DNA of 64,000 nt from Methanococcoides sp. EBM-47 (GCA_001896725.1 MPPA01000001.1:1-64000), one strand, 5' to 3'. Positions 45,116 to 57,547 are shown, counted from the first letter of the stretch. A program made the numbers and translations. Notes: generated by a model not told the origin, from the letters alone.

Positions 45116-45820
45116 ATGCATATATTCGAAGGGTTCTTGCCATCACCCTGGTGGCAGTTATGGTTCGTATTTTCCATACCAGTTATAATGTTCGGTATGT
45201 ACCGGTTGAACAAGCTAGTGAGAGAGCGCAGAGAGATAGTGCCACTACTTGCAGTGGCTGGAGCTTTCATCTTTGTACTTTCGTCCCTTAAGCTTCCCTC
45301 GGTCACAGGCAGTTCATCGCATCCAACGGGTACAGGAATGGCAGCTGTACTTTTCGGTCCAGCAATAACATCTGTGCTCGGACTCATTGTCCTTATATAT
45401 CAGGCCTTGTTCCTCAGTCATGGAGGAATAAGCACATTAGGAGCAAATGTTGCATCCATGGGTATAGTGGGCCCGTTCATAGCATATGCATTCTATAAGG
45501 CTGCTGCAAAGGTGAATATGAACTTTTATCTAAATGTGTTCCTGGCTACTGCACTGGCCGACTGGGTAACTTATGTGGTAACATCCACTCAGCTTGCACT
45601 GGCTTTTCCTGCAGGCGGTGCTCTTACAGTTTCAGGTTTCCTGTCTTCGTTCACCGCATTTGCGGCGGTGTTCGCCACAACTCAGGTACCACTTGCCATT
45701 ATGGAAGGTGCGCTCACTGCCCTTATAATGAAATATGTGGTACAAGTAAAAGGAGATATGCTTGTGAACCTGCAGGTCCTCACATCAGATACAATTAATA
45801 AGCTCAAGGGGGCTATGTGA
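45116..45820 (+). CDS. cbiM: Cobalt ECF transporter S component CbiM
   Basis: A 234-residue membrane protein starting MHIFEGFLP, the conserved CbiM/NikM N-terminus; His2 helps bind the metal, so ATG 45116 (AGGAAGG upstream) is the true start rather than 45077. Further family blocks: 'LPSVTGSSSHPTGTGMAAVL' with the second metal histidine, 'ALFLSHGGISTLGANVASMG' and 'LALAFPAGG'. Linkage to corrin genes favours cobalt over nickel. It overlaps cbiN by four bases. Confidence 0.95.
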   Translation: MHIFEGFLPSPWWQLWFVFSIPVIMFGMYRLNKLVRERREIVPLLAVAGAFIFVLSSLKLPSVTGSSSHPTGTGMAAVLFGPAITSVLGLIVLIYQALFLSHGGISTLGANVASMGIVGPFIAYAFYKAAAKVNMNFYLNVFLATALADWVTYVVTSTQLALAFPAGGALTVSGFLSSFTAFAAVFATTQVPLAIMEGALTALIMKYVVQVKGDMLVNLQVLTSDTINKLKGAM

Positions 45821-46110
45821 TGAAATTAGAGTACATCGTAGGAGCTATAGCAATACTCTTCGTAGCCCAATTCTTTTATGGGCTTGCAGTCAATCCTGGC
45901 TCAGAATTCGAAGGTGCAGATGGTGCAGCAGAGGATGTGATCTCAGGTATTGATCCCGATTATGAACCATGGGACCCGGGTTTCCCTAAGTTCGAGCCGC
46001 CTGGCGGGGAAACTGAAAGCTTGCTCTTTGCCCTTCAGGCAGCTATCGGTGCCTTAGTTATTGGCTACTTCTTTGGATACTACAGAGGTAAGAACCGGTC
46101 AGATCAGTAA
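45817..46110 (+). CDS. cbiN: Cobalt transport protein CbiN
   Basis: A 97-residue protein with two membrane helices (YIVGAIAILFVAQFFYGLAV and ALQAAIGALVIGYFFGYYRG) around an extracytoplasmic loop rich in acid and aromatic residues ('SEFEGADGAAEDVI', 'DPDYEPWDPG'). CbiN helps load metal into CbiM. The start overlaps the cbiM stop (ATGA). A strong hairpin begins at its stop codon. Confidence 0.93.
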   Translation: MMKLEYIVGAIAILFVAQFFYGLAVNPGSEFEGADGAAEDVISGIDPDYEPWDPGFPKFEPPGGETESLLFALQAAIGALVIGYFFGYYRGKNRSDQ

Positions 46111-46150
46111 TGGGTTGTAAAACCCATTACGTCTTTCAAAAAATCCCTTT
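46107..46150 (+). terminator. Ten-base-pair hairpin with GTAA loop at the cbiN stop codon
   Basis: GTAATGGGTT (46107-46116), loop GTAA, AACCCATTAC (46121-46130): a perfect stem that contains the cbiN TAA. A T-rich stretch (46131-46165) follows. It can end transcription or shield the cbiMN message, and would separate cbiMN from cbiQO, 155 bases downstream. Confidence 0.6.
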
Positions 46151-46285
46151 TTTCCTTTCTGCTATACTTTTCAAAATGATCATATAAAACAGAAAACTTA
46201 TCTAATATAACTTTCAATCCAGCTTGAAAAGGAGCTTTTTTATAAAACAGATTTTGTTGATTTAATAAGGTTTACAGGACACATC

Positions 46286-47068
46286 ATGACATCTATATTG
46301 GATGATTACGCTCTTAACAGCCCTCTGCGTGAAAAGAACAACTGGCTCAAGATCGCCATAACGGTTTTCGGTATAGTTGTAGGTGTTTCTTCAAATTCTC
46401 CTGTAACGCCTTTTATAATAGCTCTCTGTATGAGTATTGCAACCATCCGCTTCAGTAAAGTGCCTTTAAGCCTCTACTTAAAGATACTGGCTGCACCTGC
46501 AGGATTCGTGCTGGTCAGCGTGGTCATCATTGCTTTCTTCTCAGGCAATGGCAGTGAAATCTTCGGTTTTGATCTGTGGGACCATAGGTTTGGGGTCAGC
46601 ACCGGAGGTCTGAATATGGCTTTGGTGGTGCTTGCACGTACTATCAGTGGTATGTCCTGCCTTTTTTTCCTTTCGCTCTCAACTCCCATGATGGAGCTAT
46701 TCTTCGTATTGAAGGCGACCCGTTTCCCGGATTCCTTCATAGAGATAGCCATGATGATGTATCGCTATATCTTTGTCTTTATGGAAGTGGCCATGGGTAT
46801 CAAGTACGCCCAGACGGTAAGACTGGGATACAAGGATTTCAGGACCTCGTTCAGGTCAATGGGCATGATGGGTACATCTCTATTTATAAGGGCATGGGAA
46901 CAGGGGGAGAAGCTTTATGTTTCCATGAACTCAAGGTGCTATGATGGCAGGTTCGTACTACTGGAGGAGAAGCATCCGGTAAGGATTTCTGAAGTTGTAC
47001 TTACATCTGCATATTTCGTCTTAGTCCTAGTGGTTTTCTATTTCACGAGGAACATCCTTCTTATCTGA
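46286..47068 (+). CDS. cbiQ: Cobalt ECF transporter transmembrane subunit CbiQ
   Basis: A 260-residue EcfT-type membrane protein. Helices fill about 25-130 and the far C-terminus. The coupling motif is in 'GEKLYVSMNSRCYDGRFVLL' (A/S-R-G type) and 'FIEIAMMMYRYIFVFMEVAM' precedes it. It links CbiO to CbiMN. It is preceded by its own AT-rich promoter-like region after the cbiN hairpin and runs into cbiO after eight bases. Confidence 0.9.
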   Translation: MTSILDDYALNSPLREKNNWLKIAITVFGIVVGVSSNSPVTPFIIALCMSIATIRFSKVPLSLYLKILAAPAGFVLVSVVIIAFFSGNGSEIFGFDLWDHRFGVSTGGLNMALVVLARTISGMSCLFFLSLSTPMMELFFVLKATRFPDSFIEIAMMMYRYIFVFMEVAMGIKYAQTVRLGYKDFRTSFRSMGMMGTSLFIRAWEQGEKLYVSMNSRCYDGRFVLLEEKHPVRISEVVLTSAYFVLVLVVFYFTRNILLI

Positions 47069-47076
47069 GGTAGACC

Positions 47077-48471
47077 ATGACAATCCTGGAAACCAGAGAT
47101 CTTGTATACAGTTATCCGGACGGCACGATTGCTCTGGATAATGTGAATGTCAGAATAGAGATGGGTAGAAAAATAGCCTTTGTAGGCCGTAATGGTTCTG
47201 GGAAGTCAACATTGTTCCTTACTCTTAACGGCACCTTGACCCCGAAAAAAGGCAAAGTGCTCTTCCATGACAGGCCTGTGAAGTATGATGCAAAGTCCCT
47301 GCGGGAACTGCGCAAGAACGTGGGCATTGTATTCCAGAACTCTGATGATCAGCTTTTTGCACCTAGCGTTTACCAGGATGTGGCCTTTGGTCCCACGAAC
47401 TTGGGCTATTCTAAAGAAAAAGTAAACTCTGTGGTGCAGAGTGCCCTTGACTATGTAGGGCTTAATCCACTCAAGAAAAAACCTCCGCACCATTTAAGTG
47501 GCGGGCAGAAGAAGAGAGTTGCCATTGCAGGTATTGTTGCCATGGAACCAGAGGTCATCATTCTTGATGAACCACTGTCCAATCTTGATCCGGTTGGTGC
47601 GGATGAAGTGATGGACCTACTGAACGAGCTTAACTATTTCGGCAAAACAATAATCATCTCGACCCATGATGTGGACCTTGCTTATAGATGGGCCGATCAT
47701 GTGTTCATAATGACGGACCATCAGGTGATCGGCGAAGGGATACCTGAGGATATTTTCAGAAATGAGGAGTTGCTCCAGAAGGCAAACCTGAGAAAACCCC
47801 TGATCCTTGAGGTACATGAGGAGCTGCGCAGGCGCAGTCTGGTCAAGGAGAACGGCTGTCCCAAGGATATACCCGGCCTCGTCAGGACACTGAAAGAACC
47901 GGAGCTCATGTGGGTAAAAGTATCTCCTGATGTCAAGACAGGGGATAGCCTGAACTTAGGATTACTGCACGGCGAGTTCGCACTCAACTATCCTATGGAA
48001 GCGGTCAACGGAAAGGTCCTCCATATCCATGAGAACTGTATGGCAATAGTAGAACTCAGCAGACATTACGTGCGTGCAGGTTCCATCATGATATATGATA
48101 CAGACCATCATGATACTGGTTTCTTAAAGCTTTTCATCTCTAACAGCGATGTAGATACTGTGGGTGCCATGGGCAAGAGAAGCAAACTCATAGCTGAGAG
48201 GAACAACATTCGCCTGGACATCACTTCAGGAGTTATCGATCGTTCCATTCTTAATGCCCTGCGCGGACAGAGATGTCTTATAATCACACATGGTGGAATG
48301 GTCCATCATGCTTTAGAGCGTATTGGCCACTATATTGAAGAAAGTGGTATCAACATCCATGTTGATATCATAAATGAGAATGGGAACATCTCCTCTCCTG
48401 CAACAGCCTGTACAGGTCTGGTATCATACTCCCAATCTGTGGAAAAGCACCAGGGTCTGAAGGGTGACTAA
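47077..48471 (+). CDS. cbiO: Cobalt ECF ATPase CbiO with a C-terminal extension of about 190 residues
   Basis: The first 275 residues are a normal CbiO: Walker [10 protein letters not shown] (37-45), Q-loop '[20 protein letters not shown]', signature [13 protein letters not shown] (140-152), Walker [12 protein letters not shown] and H-loop STHDVD. Residues 276-464 are extra. They contain a beta-rich part ('[20 protein letters not shown]', '[11 protein letters not shown]') and a second part with a Rossmann-like flavour ('[20 protein letters not shown]', '[20 protein letters not shown]'). I do not recognise this extension; it may regulate transport or sense metal or corrinoid. It ends in a hairpin shared with the convergent gene. 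Confidence 0.9.
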   Translation: MTILETRDLVYSYPDGTIALDNVNVRIEMGRKIAFVGRNGSGKSTLFLTLNGTLTPKKGKVLFHDRPVKYDAKSLRELRKNVGIVFQNSDDQLFAPSVYQDVAFGPTNLGYSKEKVNSVVQSALDYVGLNPLKKKPPHHLSGGQKKRVAIAGIVAMEPEVIILDEPLSNLDPVGADEVMDLLNELNYFGKTIIISTHDVDLAYRWADHVFIMTDHQVIGEGIPEDIFRNEELLQKANLRKPLILEVHEELRRRSLVKENGCPKDIPGLVRTLKEPELMWVKVSPDVKTGDSLNLGLLHGEFALNYPMEAVNGKVLHIHENCMAIVELSRHYVRAGSIMIYDTDHHDTGFLKLFISNSDVDTVGAMGKRSKLIAERNNIRLDITSGVIDRSILNALRGQRCLIITHGGMVHHALERIGHYIEESGINIHVDIINENGNISSPATACTGLVSYSQSVEKHQGLKGD

Positions 48472-48479
48472 AGACCCTG
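48451..48479. terminator. Hairpin between convergent cbiO and endonuclease IV-like genes
   Basis: CAGGGTCT (48451-48458) and AGACCCTG (48472-48479) form an eight-base stem with a 13-base loop that contains the cbiO stop. Four bases downstream on the plus strand is GTTCTTTT. The symmetrical position between convergent ends suits a two-way terminator. Confidence 0.4.
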
Positions 48480-49304
48480 ATATGTTCTTTTAAGGAGCAA
48501 AGCATCTCCTTCATTATCAGGGCTTTCAGATATCACAAGACCCTTTGCCCGAAAGTCCTTGAGGGCCTGCATCAGCTCGATATACCTCAGATCAGATCGT
48601 TCTAGTTCCAGGTGTTTTTTTTCTCCCTTCGGTCCATATTCGATGCCGGATATGTGCATATGCATGTTTTCCAGAGCTTCCTTTCCAAGCGTATTTTCCA
48701 CTTTTTCAAGTACGGCAGTGAACTCCTCGAAAGAATTCTCTTTCCCATTGCTTCTTGCATGCAGATGAGCAAAATCGATACATGGCAGTACCTTATCCAG
48801 CTGGCTGCACATATTGAGGGTTTCATCGAGGCTACCGAACTGTGTAGGTTTACCTGTTGTTTCGGGTCTTAGCACCACATCAATGTTCTCATCAGCCATC
48901 CTGACCGTGAGCTCCTGTAGTTTTTGCAGGACCCTGGAAAATACGTCTTCAGGTTTATCTTTCTGGTAGTATGCAGGATGGAACACTATTGAGCGAGCTC
49001 CGCAGATAGAGCCTATATATGCGGAATCGTATATCCGCTTCATGCTGGAATCTATCTTTTCGGGCTCCGAAGAGTTTAGATTGATGTAATATGGTGCATG
49101 TACACTGAGGACTACATTCTGAGATGCGGCCGTTATCTGTACTTTTTTTGCAGAATTGACCCCCATTTTCACTCCGCGTACGAACTCTATCTCCATACAG
49201 TCGAGTCCAAGTTCCTTCACTCTGCGAATGCCTTCCACAGTGGTACCTTGAGCTGAGGAATAGGGTGCTCCGGCTGTACCAAAAAACAATCCCCTCTGGC
49301 TCAT
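48468..49304 (-). CDS. Endonuclease IV-like (Nfo/AP endonuclease 2 family) TIM-barrel protein
   Basis: A 278-residue xylose-isomerase-like TIM barrel. Metal-site blocks: '[20 protein letters not shown]' (His), '[12 protein letters not shown]' (His), '[17 protein letters not shown]' (Glu), '[12 protein letters not shown]' (Asp/His), '[12 protein letters not shown]' (His) and '[15 protein letters not shown]' (Glu). This is the endonuclease IV order, so AP-site cleavage in base excision repair is likely. ATG 49304 is used; it overlaps the stop of the upstream gene by one base. Confidence 0.85.
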   Translation of the reverse strand: MSQRGLFFGTAGAPYSSAQGTTVEGIRRVKELGLDCMEIEFVRGVKMGVNSAKKVQITAASQNVVLSVHAPYYINLNSSEPEKIDSSMKRIYDSAYIGSICGARSIVFHPAYYQKDKPEDVFSRVLQKLQELTVRMADENIDVVLRPETTGKPTQFGSLDETLNMCSQLDKVLPCIDFAHLHARSNGKENSFEEFTAVLEKVENTLGKEALENMHMHISGIEYGPKGEKKHLELERSDLRYIELMQALKDFRAKGLVISESPDNEGDALLLKRTYQGL

Positions 49305-49636
49305 CACACTATGCCCAGATGCAGCTTCAACTCTTTCATGCGCTGCAGAGAGATCTTCTGCTCAACGAGTTCCATGATAGTGTCAATATCTTCAGGTTCA
49401 AGGGAGCGTATATCTTCCTTGTTCTCCAATGCAAGTTCTACCAGGTAGTCCAGTTCTTCTGCATCCAGACGCTCCATCCTATCCCTGAAATCCTCTGCAG
49501 ACTGTGCTATCTTATGAGACACAGGTCTTAAGATGAATGGGTAGTTGTGTCCGCCTGACGACATTGTATTTCCACCAAGCTCAGGTGCAAGCTTGTTAAA
49601 GATCTGTTTGTCCATTTCACTGAATACTCTGCTCAT
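49304..49636 (-). CDS. Conserved small acidic helical protein, function unknown
   Basis: About 110 residues from ATG 49636 (or 124 from ATG 49678, which follows the coaD stop by one base). The protein is helical and acidic: 'MSRVFSEMDKQIFNKLAPEL', 'FRDRMERLDAEELDYLVELA' and 'DIDTIMELVEQKISLQRMKE'. I do not recognise a family. TTTTATAAAC lies 27-34 bases upstream of ATG 49636 and might be a promoter giving a leaderless message, which favours the short start. It is tightly linked to the endonuclease IV-like gene downstream and coaD upstream. Confidence 0.65.
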   Translation of the reverse strand: MSRVFSEMDKQIFNKLAPELGGNTMSSGGHNYPFILRPVSHKIAQSAEDFRDRMERLDAEELDYLVELALENKEDIRSLEPEDIDTIMELVEQKISLQRMKELKLHLGIV

Positions 49637-49679
49637 GAGTTCTAATTGCAGAAGGTAGTTTATAAAATTTTGTACCATC

Positions 49680-50138
49680 TCAAGATTTCAGACGTCCGTG
49701 GATGTCTATCTCTCCGAGCACTATCCTTGTAGAGGAGATGCGTGTTAGGTCTTCAGCTAGAACGTAATCAATTTTCATGATCCTTATATCCTTCAGGTTC
49801 TTCTCAGCCCTGAGCTTATTGATCTTCAGGGCAACAGGATACGTTTCAGGAGAGACCACAATATAGTCATAATCCACTTCAAGGGTCTTTCCGTAAGGAT
49901 CGTTCAGCTCTACGATCGTGTATTTCTGACCCTCTGCAATTTGTTGTACGTACTGGAAGACCCGTTCCTTACGGATACGGTAGTCAGGTATCTTGCGCGG
50001 GCGTCTGTTTGCCATTTCATTGGATGTGAGCCCTATATCTACTTCTCCATTGCCAGCAAGCTCAAAGGCTTTTCTTAAAAGCTCCCTATGTCCATCATGA
50101 AGACACTCGAAAGTTCCACCGACAACTACTCTGGGCAT
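49680..50138 (-). CDS. coaD: Phosphopantetheine adenylyltransferase (archaeal type CoaD)
   Basis: Joins ATP and 4'-phosphopantetheine in coenzyme A synthesis. The 152 residues carry the nucleotidyltransferase motif GGTFECLHDGHRELLRKAF with HxGH variant HDGH, 'DIGLTSNEMA', and 'ISSTRIVLGEID' near the C-terminus (the family's second motif). This is the archaeal/eukaryal-type enzyme. It starts at ATG 50138 and heads a three-gene minus-strand unit. Confidence 0.93.
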   Translation of the reverse strand: MPRVVVGGTFECLHDGHRELLRKAFELAGNGEVDIGLTSNEMANRRPRKIPDYRIRKERVFQYVQQIAEGQKYTIVELNDPYGKTLEVDYDYIVVSPETYPVALKINKLRAEKNLKDIRIMKIDYVLAEDLTRISSTRIVLGEIDIHGRLKS

Positions 50139-50291
50139 TGATGGTACAAAGGATATTTTATAAAATAAATGTTTGCCTGAAAAGGCGTAGATTGTTCTAA
50201 GTATAAAATTGGTCGATACATTACTGAAATAATTACTTTCACTGTGCTTTCTTCATGTATATATATTTCAAAGACCAATTATTCATCGAAT

Positions 50292-50323
50292 TGTGCACCA
50301 GAAGGTTAACATGTGCACCAGAA
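50292..50323 (+). repeat. Tandem 12-base direct repeat in the radA leader
   Basis: TGTGCACCAGAA occurs at 50292-50303 and again at 50312-50323, 20 bases apart, in the untranslated region just before the radA ribosome site (GGAG at 50325-50328). The spacing of two helical turns would suit a protein bound on one face of DNA. A TATA-like TATATATTTC lies at about 50258-50267. Confidence 0.6.
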
Positions 50324-50336
50324 AGGAGTCATATAA

Positions 50337-51314
50337 ATGTCAGAAGTATTACTTGAGGATCTGGACCACGTTGGTCCTGCCACCGCCCAAAAGCTCACTG
50401 ATGCAGGCTTTTCAACAGTTGAAGCTATTGCTGTATCCTCCCCCGCAGAGCTCGCGACATCCGCGGATATAGGGGAATCCACAGCAGCCAAGATCATCCT
50501 GGCAGCCCGTAAAGCTGCAGATATTGGTGGTTTTGAAACAGGTGATGTGGTAATGGAACGCAGGAAGCTGGTAGGTAAGCTCTCAACGGGCTGCAAAGAG
50601 TTCAATGACATTATGGGTGGCGGGATAGATTCTCAGGCCATAACCGAGGTATACGGTGAGTTCGGGTCAGGAAAGACACAGCTTGCTCACCAGTTAGCGG
50701 TCAATGTCCAGCTGCCTCAGGAGAAAGGCGGATTGAACGGCTCTGTGATCATGATCGATACAGAGAACACCTTCAGGCCTGAAAGGATAAAACAGATGGT
50801 AGAGGGCCTTTCAGAATTATATGGAGAGGACTATGATTATGAAGAGTTCCTCAGACACATACATGTAGCAAGAGCATACAACTCGAACCATCAGATCCTG
50901 CTCGTGGATGCTGCATCGGAACTTGCCAACGAGCTCAAGGATTCTGACAAACCCGTGAGGCTGCTCATAGTTGACTCCCTGACCGCACATTTCAGAGCAG
51001 AGTACATCGGACGTGGGACTCTTGCTGACAGACAGCAAAAACTTAACAAACATCTCCACGATATTCAGAGATTTGGCGATCTTAACAATGCAGTGGTGTT
51101 AGTGACAAATCAGGTCATGGCAAAACCGGATGCGTTCTTTGGTGATCCAACAAAACCCATAGGAGGGCATATACTCGGCCATACATCTACATTCAGACTC
51201 TATATGCGCAAATCCAAAGGGGATAAAAGGATCGTTAAGCTTGTGGACGCTCCGGACCTTCCGGATGCTGAAGCAGTTATTTCAGTTACCGTTGCAGGCT
51301 TGCGTGATCCCTGA
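50337..51314 (+). CDS. radA: DNA repair and recombination protein RadA
   Basis: The archaeal Rad51/RecA recombinase. 325 residues: N-terminal helix-hairpin-helix domain ([20 protein letters not shown], 4-23, onward), polymerisation motif region, Walker [10 protein letters not shown] (about 105-113), '[15 protein letters not shown]', Walker B '[20 protein letters not shown]' and the L2 loop '[19 protein letters not shown]'. There is no intein. AAGGAG lies upstream and a duplicated 12-base element occurs in the leader. Confidence 0.97.
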   Translation: MSEVLLEDLDHVGPATAQKLTDAGFSTVEAIAVSSPAELATSADIGESTAAKIILAARKAADIGGFETGDVVMERRKLVGKLSTGCKEFNDIMGGGIDSQAITEVYGEFGSGKTQLAHQLAVNVQLPQEKGGLNGSVIMIDTENTFRPERIKQMVEGLSELYGEDYDYEEFLRHIHVARAYNSNHQILLVDAASELANELKDSDKPVRLLIVDSLTAHFRAEYIGRGTLADRQQKLNKHLHDIQRFGDLNNAVVLVTNQVMAKPDAFFGDPTKPIGGHILGHTSTFRLYMRKSKGDKRIVKLVDAPDLPDAEAVISVTVAGLRDP

Positions 51315-51352
51315 ACGGTAAATTTTTAAACTTTTTTTCTAATTTACCAATC

Positions 51353-52033
51353 ATGAAATTCAAGGCCATTGCAGTTGATATTGACGGTACCATAACTTTC
51401 AGGGATAGAAGTCTTGATATGGCAGCAATTGGTATCTTACGCTCCCTTGATACACCTGTTGTGCTTTCCACAGGCAATACCCTTTGTTATGCCCATGCTG
51501 CTGCAAGGCTTATAGGAGTGGGTGGGATAGTGATAGCTGAAAATGGTGGTATCGTCTCCCCAGGCTTTGATATGATTCCTATTGTATCCGGATCTATCAG
51601 CGAATGTCAAAAGGCCTTTGATCTGCTTTCCGGTAAGTTCGAGCTAACTAAGCTGGACCCAGAGCATCGTAAGGCTGAGATAGTACTTAGAAGGGATTTT
51701 GATCTACAACTTGCCAGACAGATTTTGCATGAGCATGGCTTTAGTGTAGAGATCATAGACACGCATTTCGCCATCCATATCAAGAGCAGGAAAGTGAACA
51801 AAGGTACTGGCCTTATTAAAGTTGCAGAGCTGATGGGCCTTGGGCCAAAGGATTTCGTTTCCATAGGTGATTCCGTAAATGATGTAGAGATGCTCGAAGT
51901 AGCAGGTTTTGGTATAGCTGTGGGTAACAGCGATCCGGAACTAAGGTCAGTTGCTGATTATACTGCTACATCATCTTATGGGGCCGGGACGGTTGAAGGA
52001 ATCACCTACCTTCTGGAGCATAACCTGCTATAA
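51353..52033 (+). CDS. Phosphoglycolate phosphatase (archaeal HAD, SPP-like)
   Basis: A 226-residue haloacid dehalogenase of subclass IIB. Motif I DIDGTIT (9-15), motif II 'VLSTGNT', motif III K in 'KSRKVNKGTGLIKVAE' and motif IV 'VSIGDSVNDVEMLE'. Archaeal members hydrolyse 2-phosphoglycolate; sucrose-phosphatase-like activity is possible. It begins 38 bases after radA with an AT-rich promoter-like box (AAATTTTTAAAC) of its own. Confidence 0.88.
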   Translation: MKFKAIAVDIDGTITFRDRSLDMAAIGILRSLDTPVVLSTGNTLCYAHAAARLIGVGGIVIAENGGIVSPGFDMIPIVSGSISECQKAFDLLSGKFELTKLDPEHRKAEIVLRRDFDLQLARQILHEHGFSVEIIDTHFAIHIKSRKVNKGTGLIKVAELMGLGPKDFVSIGDSVNDVEMLEVAGFGIAVGNSDPELRSVADYTATSSYGAGTVEGITYLLEHNLL

Positions 52034-52056
52034 AGGACATAAAAGGCAAAAGCAGT

Positions 52057-52329
52057 TCATTCAACAGATTTGCCTAATGCAGTGTTTTTATCTACTACTA
52101 TATAGTCCTTGATTGCTCTTACAGAAGTAAATGGAAGGAGGATATATTGGTCGTCTGTCTTATACTTTGAAGTGTCAAGGCTCATGTCCGGCTTGACTAT
52201 AAGATCAATGAGGTCTCCTGTTTTCCCATCCATGACTATATTAAAGAGCACACCCAGTTCAGTGCCATCCGTAGCCATTACCTGTTTGCTGGAGAGGTTC
52301 TTAGCAAATACCTTCGTCATGTAGTTCAC
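52057..52329 (-). CDS. PRC-barrel domain protein
   Basis: A 90-residue PRC-barrel protein: 'KVFAKNLSSKQVMATDGTEL', 'GVLFNIVMDGKTGDLIDLIV' and 'ILLPFTSVRAIKDYIVVDK' are the family blocks. Archaeal single-domain PRC-barrel proteins have been tied to RNA processing and to the cell division protein CdpB, where they bind SepF. Which role applies is open. It lies between Pgp and Cdc48; the latter ends 26 bases upstream on the same strand. Confidence 0.85.
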   Translation of the reverse strand: MNYMTKVFAKNLSSKQVMATDGTELGVLFNIVMDGKTGDLIDLIVKPDMSLDTSKYKTDDQYILLPFTSVRAIKDYIVVDKNTALGKSVE

Positions 52330-52355
52330 CCAATAACTCTAAACTTTTCATATAT

Positions 52356-54614
<2,259 letters not shown>

Positions 54615-54852
54615 TCATATATAGTCCGATTATAGGTATTTATTTTTATCCTATGCATAAAAATACATATGGTTGCTATCCGAAGTCTAAATCGGAGACA
54701 CAGATTTTATACTGGACCACACTCTGGTGTTCGATATCATTGGGGCCTCAACTGAGGCTTTTAAGGATATCTCAAGACCCGGACTGATGGTACTTATGTT
54801 CAACTACTGCATCAGGGCAAGTATTGTCTACATCCTATCTTTTAATGCTTTT

Positions 54853-57000
54853 TTATCCCATCATCTGTCTTGTGAGACTGCTCCTTGCAATATTTATCTC
54901 GGAAACTAAGAGTTCAATGGATGTTTTATCGAGTTTTATCCTCAATTTGTCACCGCCCACGGTACCTATGATCGAATAAACTACCCCCCGCAGTGCCTCT
55001 TCTATTGCTTTTGGTTCAGGTGTCGTAAGGATGGCCCTTGTATAAGACTCAGAGAACAGGGCATCGTCTGCTCTTAGACCTTCACATGCTTCACTCAGGT
55101 CCACATTCGCTCCTATATGTGTGCACATTTCACAGAGTGCAACTCCTAATCCACCAAGTGAAACATCATGGGAGGATGTGACCTTTCCTGTGTTCACTGC
55201 GCAAATCACTGAATCCACTATAGTGGCAGCATTCTCAGATACCTTAGGAGCGTTACCATCCCTCTTCTTACCAAGAAGATTGTAATATTCAGAACCTCCC
55301 AGTTCATCCCTTGTTGTTCCCACAAGTATTATCGTATCGCCCTCATTGGCGAATGAGGACAAGGGAGTGCCTGCAATATTATTTGTTGTTCCCACAACCC
55401 CTATGGACGGAGTGGGAAGGATTGCAGTATCGAATTCATCACTTTCATTATACAGAGATACGTTCCCACCTACCACGGGTATTTGCAATTCTCTGGCACC
55501 ATCACCCAATCCAAGTATGGCATGTTTGAAGTACCAGTATATATCAGATCTTTGAGGGTTACCAAAATTCAAACAGTTCACAAGAGCCAGTCCTTTACCA
55601 CCTTTGACTGCAATGTTCATAGCATTTTCATAAACACTACCCTTCCCTCCATGATAGGGGTCCAGCATGGTATGCCTGGGGTTACAGCCGCATGAGAGTA
55701 TTATTCCCTTGTTTTCTTCTATGCGTAAGACCGAAGCATCATCTCCGGGCTTTACTGCGGTCCTTATCTGCACTTCGTGATCATATTGTCTATATATCCA
55801 TTCCTTTGAAGCTACATTATGAGAGGAAAGCACTTCAAGGAGGGAGTGTTTCAGATCAGAGGGCATCTCTGGTTTTTCCCATGACATCTCCTCGCTGGGT
55901 GGACTGACAGCCATTTCACAGACAGGTGCACCTTCAGCAAGCAGCTTGATAGGAATATTAGCAACGGTTTCGCCTTTGAACTCTACTGTATAATAGGGCC
56001 TTTCAGTGAGCTCTCCTATCATACTGGCGTTAAGATCATATTTCTTAGCTATGGACAACACAGCTTCCACGTTCTGCTGTTCCACTTCAAAGAGCATACG
56101 CTCCTGGGACTCTGCGATGAGGATCTCATAAGGGACCATGCCTTTTTCTCTGAGAATGACATTATCAGCGATTATATGCATTCCCAGATCCCCTTTGGAT
56201 GCCATTTCTGAGCTGGCGCCTGCAAGACCCGCTGCGCCCAGATCTCTGCATGCTTTCACATAGCCAGCCTCAATTGCTTCTAATGTCGCTTCTATAAGCA
56301 GTTTCTCTGTGAACGGATCACCTATCTGGATACTGGGCCTATCCTCAGCCTCAGAGCTTTCTGATAGGTCTCTGGATGCGAAGGATGCACCTCCCAGCCC
56401 ATCCCTGCCAGTGGCGGATCCCATAAGGACTATCTTGTTCCCTGCCCTTTGGGCCTTTGCTGTCACTATGTTCTCTTTCCTTGCAAGCCCTACACATGCA
56501 ACGTTTACAAGGGGGTTACCACTATACGTTTCATCAAAGAATGCTTCACCTCTTACTACAGGCACACCTATACAGTTACCATAGCTTGCGATACCTTCAA
56601 TGATGTGCTCGAAAAGGTAAAGGTTCTTAGGAGTATCGAGGGGCCCGAAATATAAGGGGTCCATAAGGGCTATTGGTCTTGCCCCCATGGATATAATGTC
56701 CCTCACAATACCTCCCACACCTGTTGCAGCACCGTTATGGGGGTCCACGTATGATGGGTGATTGTGGCTTTCCATACCTATTGCAAGCACCCATCCGTCT
56801 TCGAGGTCCACGATGGCAGCGTCATCCCCAGGCCCAATGATGACCTTCTCGCCAGTGGTCGTAAAAGTCTTCAGTAAAGGTCCACTGGAACGGTATGAAC
56901 AATGCTCGCTCCACAAGTTGAGGAAACATCCCTGTTCCACAATATTAGGTTCTCTGCCCATTTTCTCAGTGATAAGCTTCAAGTCGTTCTCTGGTAACAT
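54853..57000 (-). CDS. purL: Phosphoribosylformylglycinamidine synthase subunit PurL
   Basis: The 715-residue small-type PurL of purine synthesis, converting FGAR to FGAM with ATP and ammonia from PurQ. Blocks: '[19 protein letters not shown]', 'GIGPGDDAA' type site ([18 protein letters not shown]), '[20 protein letters not shown]', '[12 protein letters not shown]' and the second half '[14 protein letters not shown]' and '[17 protein letters not shown]'. PurQ and PurS are not adjacent. There is a 259-base gap to Cdc48 downstream with a small stem-loop GCCTCA-AC-TGAGGC (54745-54758). Confidence 0.96.
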   Translation of the reverse strand: MLPENDLKLITEKMGREPNIVEQGCFLNLWSEHCSYRSSGPLLKTFTTTGEKVIIGPGDDAAIVDLEDGWVLAIGMESHNHPSYVDPHNGAATGVGGIVRDIISMGARPIALMDPLYFGPLDTPKNLYLFEHIIEGIASYGNCIGVPVVRGEAFFDETYSGNPLVNVACVGLARKENIVTAKAQRAGNKIVLMGSATGRDGLGGASFASRDLSESSEAEDRPSIQIGDPFTEKLLIEATLEAIEAGYVKACRDLGAAGLAGASSEMASKGDLGMHIIADNVILREKGMVPYEILIAESQERMLFEVEQQNVEAVLSIAKKYDLNASMIGELTERPYYTVEFKGETVANIPIKLLAEGAPVCEMAVSPPSEEMSWEKPEMPSDLKHSLLEVLSSHNVASKEWIYRQYDHEVQIRTAVKPGDDASVLRIEENKGIILSCGCNPRHTMLDPYHGGKGSVYENAMNIAVKGGKGLALVNCLNFGNPQRSDIYWYFKHAILGLGDGARELQIPVVGGNVSLYNESDEFDTAILPTPSIGVVGTTNNIAGTPLSSFANEGDTIILVGTTRDELGGSEYYNLLGKKRDGNAPKVSENAATIVDSVICAVNTGKVTSSHDVSLGGLGVALCEMCTHIGANVDLSEACEGLRADDALFSESYTRAILTTPEPKAIEEALRGVVYSIIGTVGGDKLRIKLDKTSIELLVSEINIARSSLTRQMMG

Positions 57001-57116
57001 TGTGTGCCTCAGAATACTATTTCATTTCTGTGTTTTTATAGGCTTAAAAGCACTCAAGTTTAAAAAAGATTCCTTCATTATACCGTAAATCAGACCGTAA
57101 TCTTGTCCCCACTCAT

Positions 57117-57470
57117 TCACAAATGATCGATAACGAGATTCTCCCCAGGAATAAGCTTGCAGCGCTCTATGGAACCGGAATGCATTTCTATAATATACTT
57201 TGTCTTTTTTGGGGACTGTGTCAAACCTATCCAAGGTCTCAGTCTTGATGTGGCAAGTATTTTCTTACCTATATCCAAAAAGATCACATCTATTGGAAAA
57301 AATACAAAAAGCATATGCACAGAAACAGACTTGGGGGAAGGCAATATGAAGATAAGAGCATATCTTTCTGCAATGCTTTTTCGGAACATAAGCCCCTTTG
57401 ACCGGCTGATTATACCTTCTGCAAATTCAATGTCAGATGCAACTAATTCACCATCAGGTTTTAATATCAT
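57117..57470 (-). CDS. DUF192 family protein
   Basis: A 117-residue DUF192 protein. Key blocks are 'EGIISRSKGLMFRKSI', 'LIFILPSPKSVSVHMLFVFF', 'PIDVIFLDIGKKILATSRL', 'RPWIGLTQSPKKTKYIIEM' and a final 'GENLVI'. Most relatives carry a signal peptide; this one starts MILKPDGELV and seems cytoplasmic. The biochemical role of the family is not established. It is divergent from the SUI1 gene with a 77-base shared promoter region. Confidence 0.82.
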   Translation of the reverse strand: MILKPDGELVASDIEFAEGIISRSKGLMFRKSIAERYALIFILPSPKSVSVHMLFVFFPIDVIFLDIGKKILATSRLRPWIGLTQSPKKTKYIIEMHSGSIERCKLIPGENLVIDHL

Positions 57471-57547
57471 TGCTGTTTACTTTATACGACTATTTAAGTA
57501 TAGTTTATGGTCAAAAAGTTTAATGATCATGGAGGAAATATCACTAG

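Noticed and set aside
54727-54909. Plus-strand frame in the purL-cdc48 gap
   Set aside because: It overlaps the purL end on the opposite strand and lacks a start signal.
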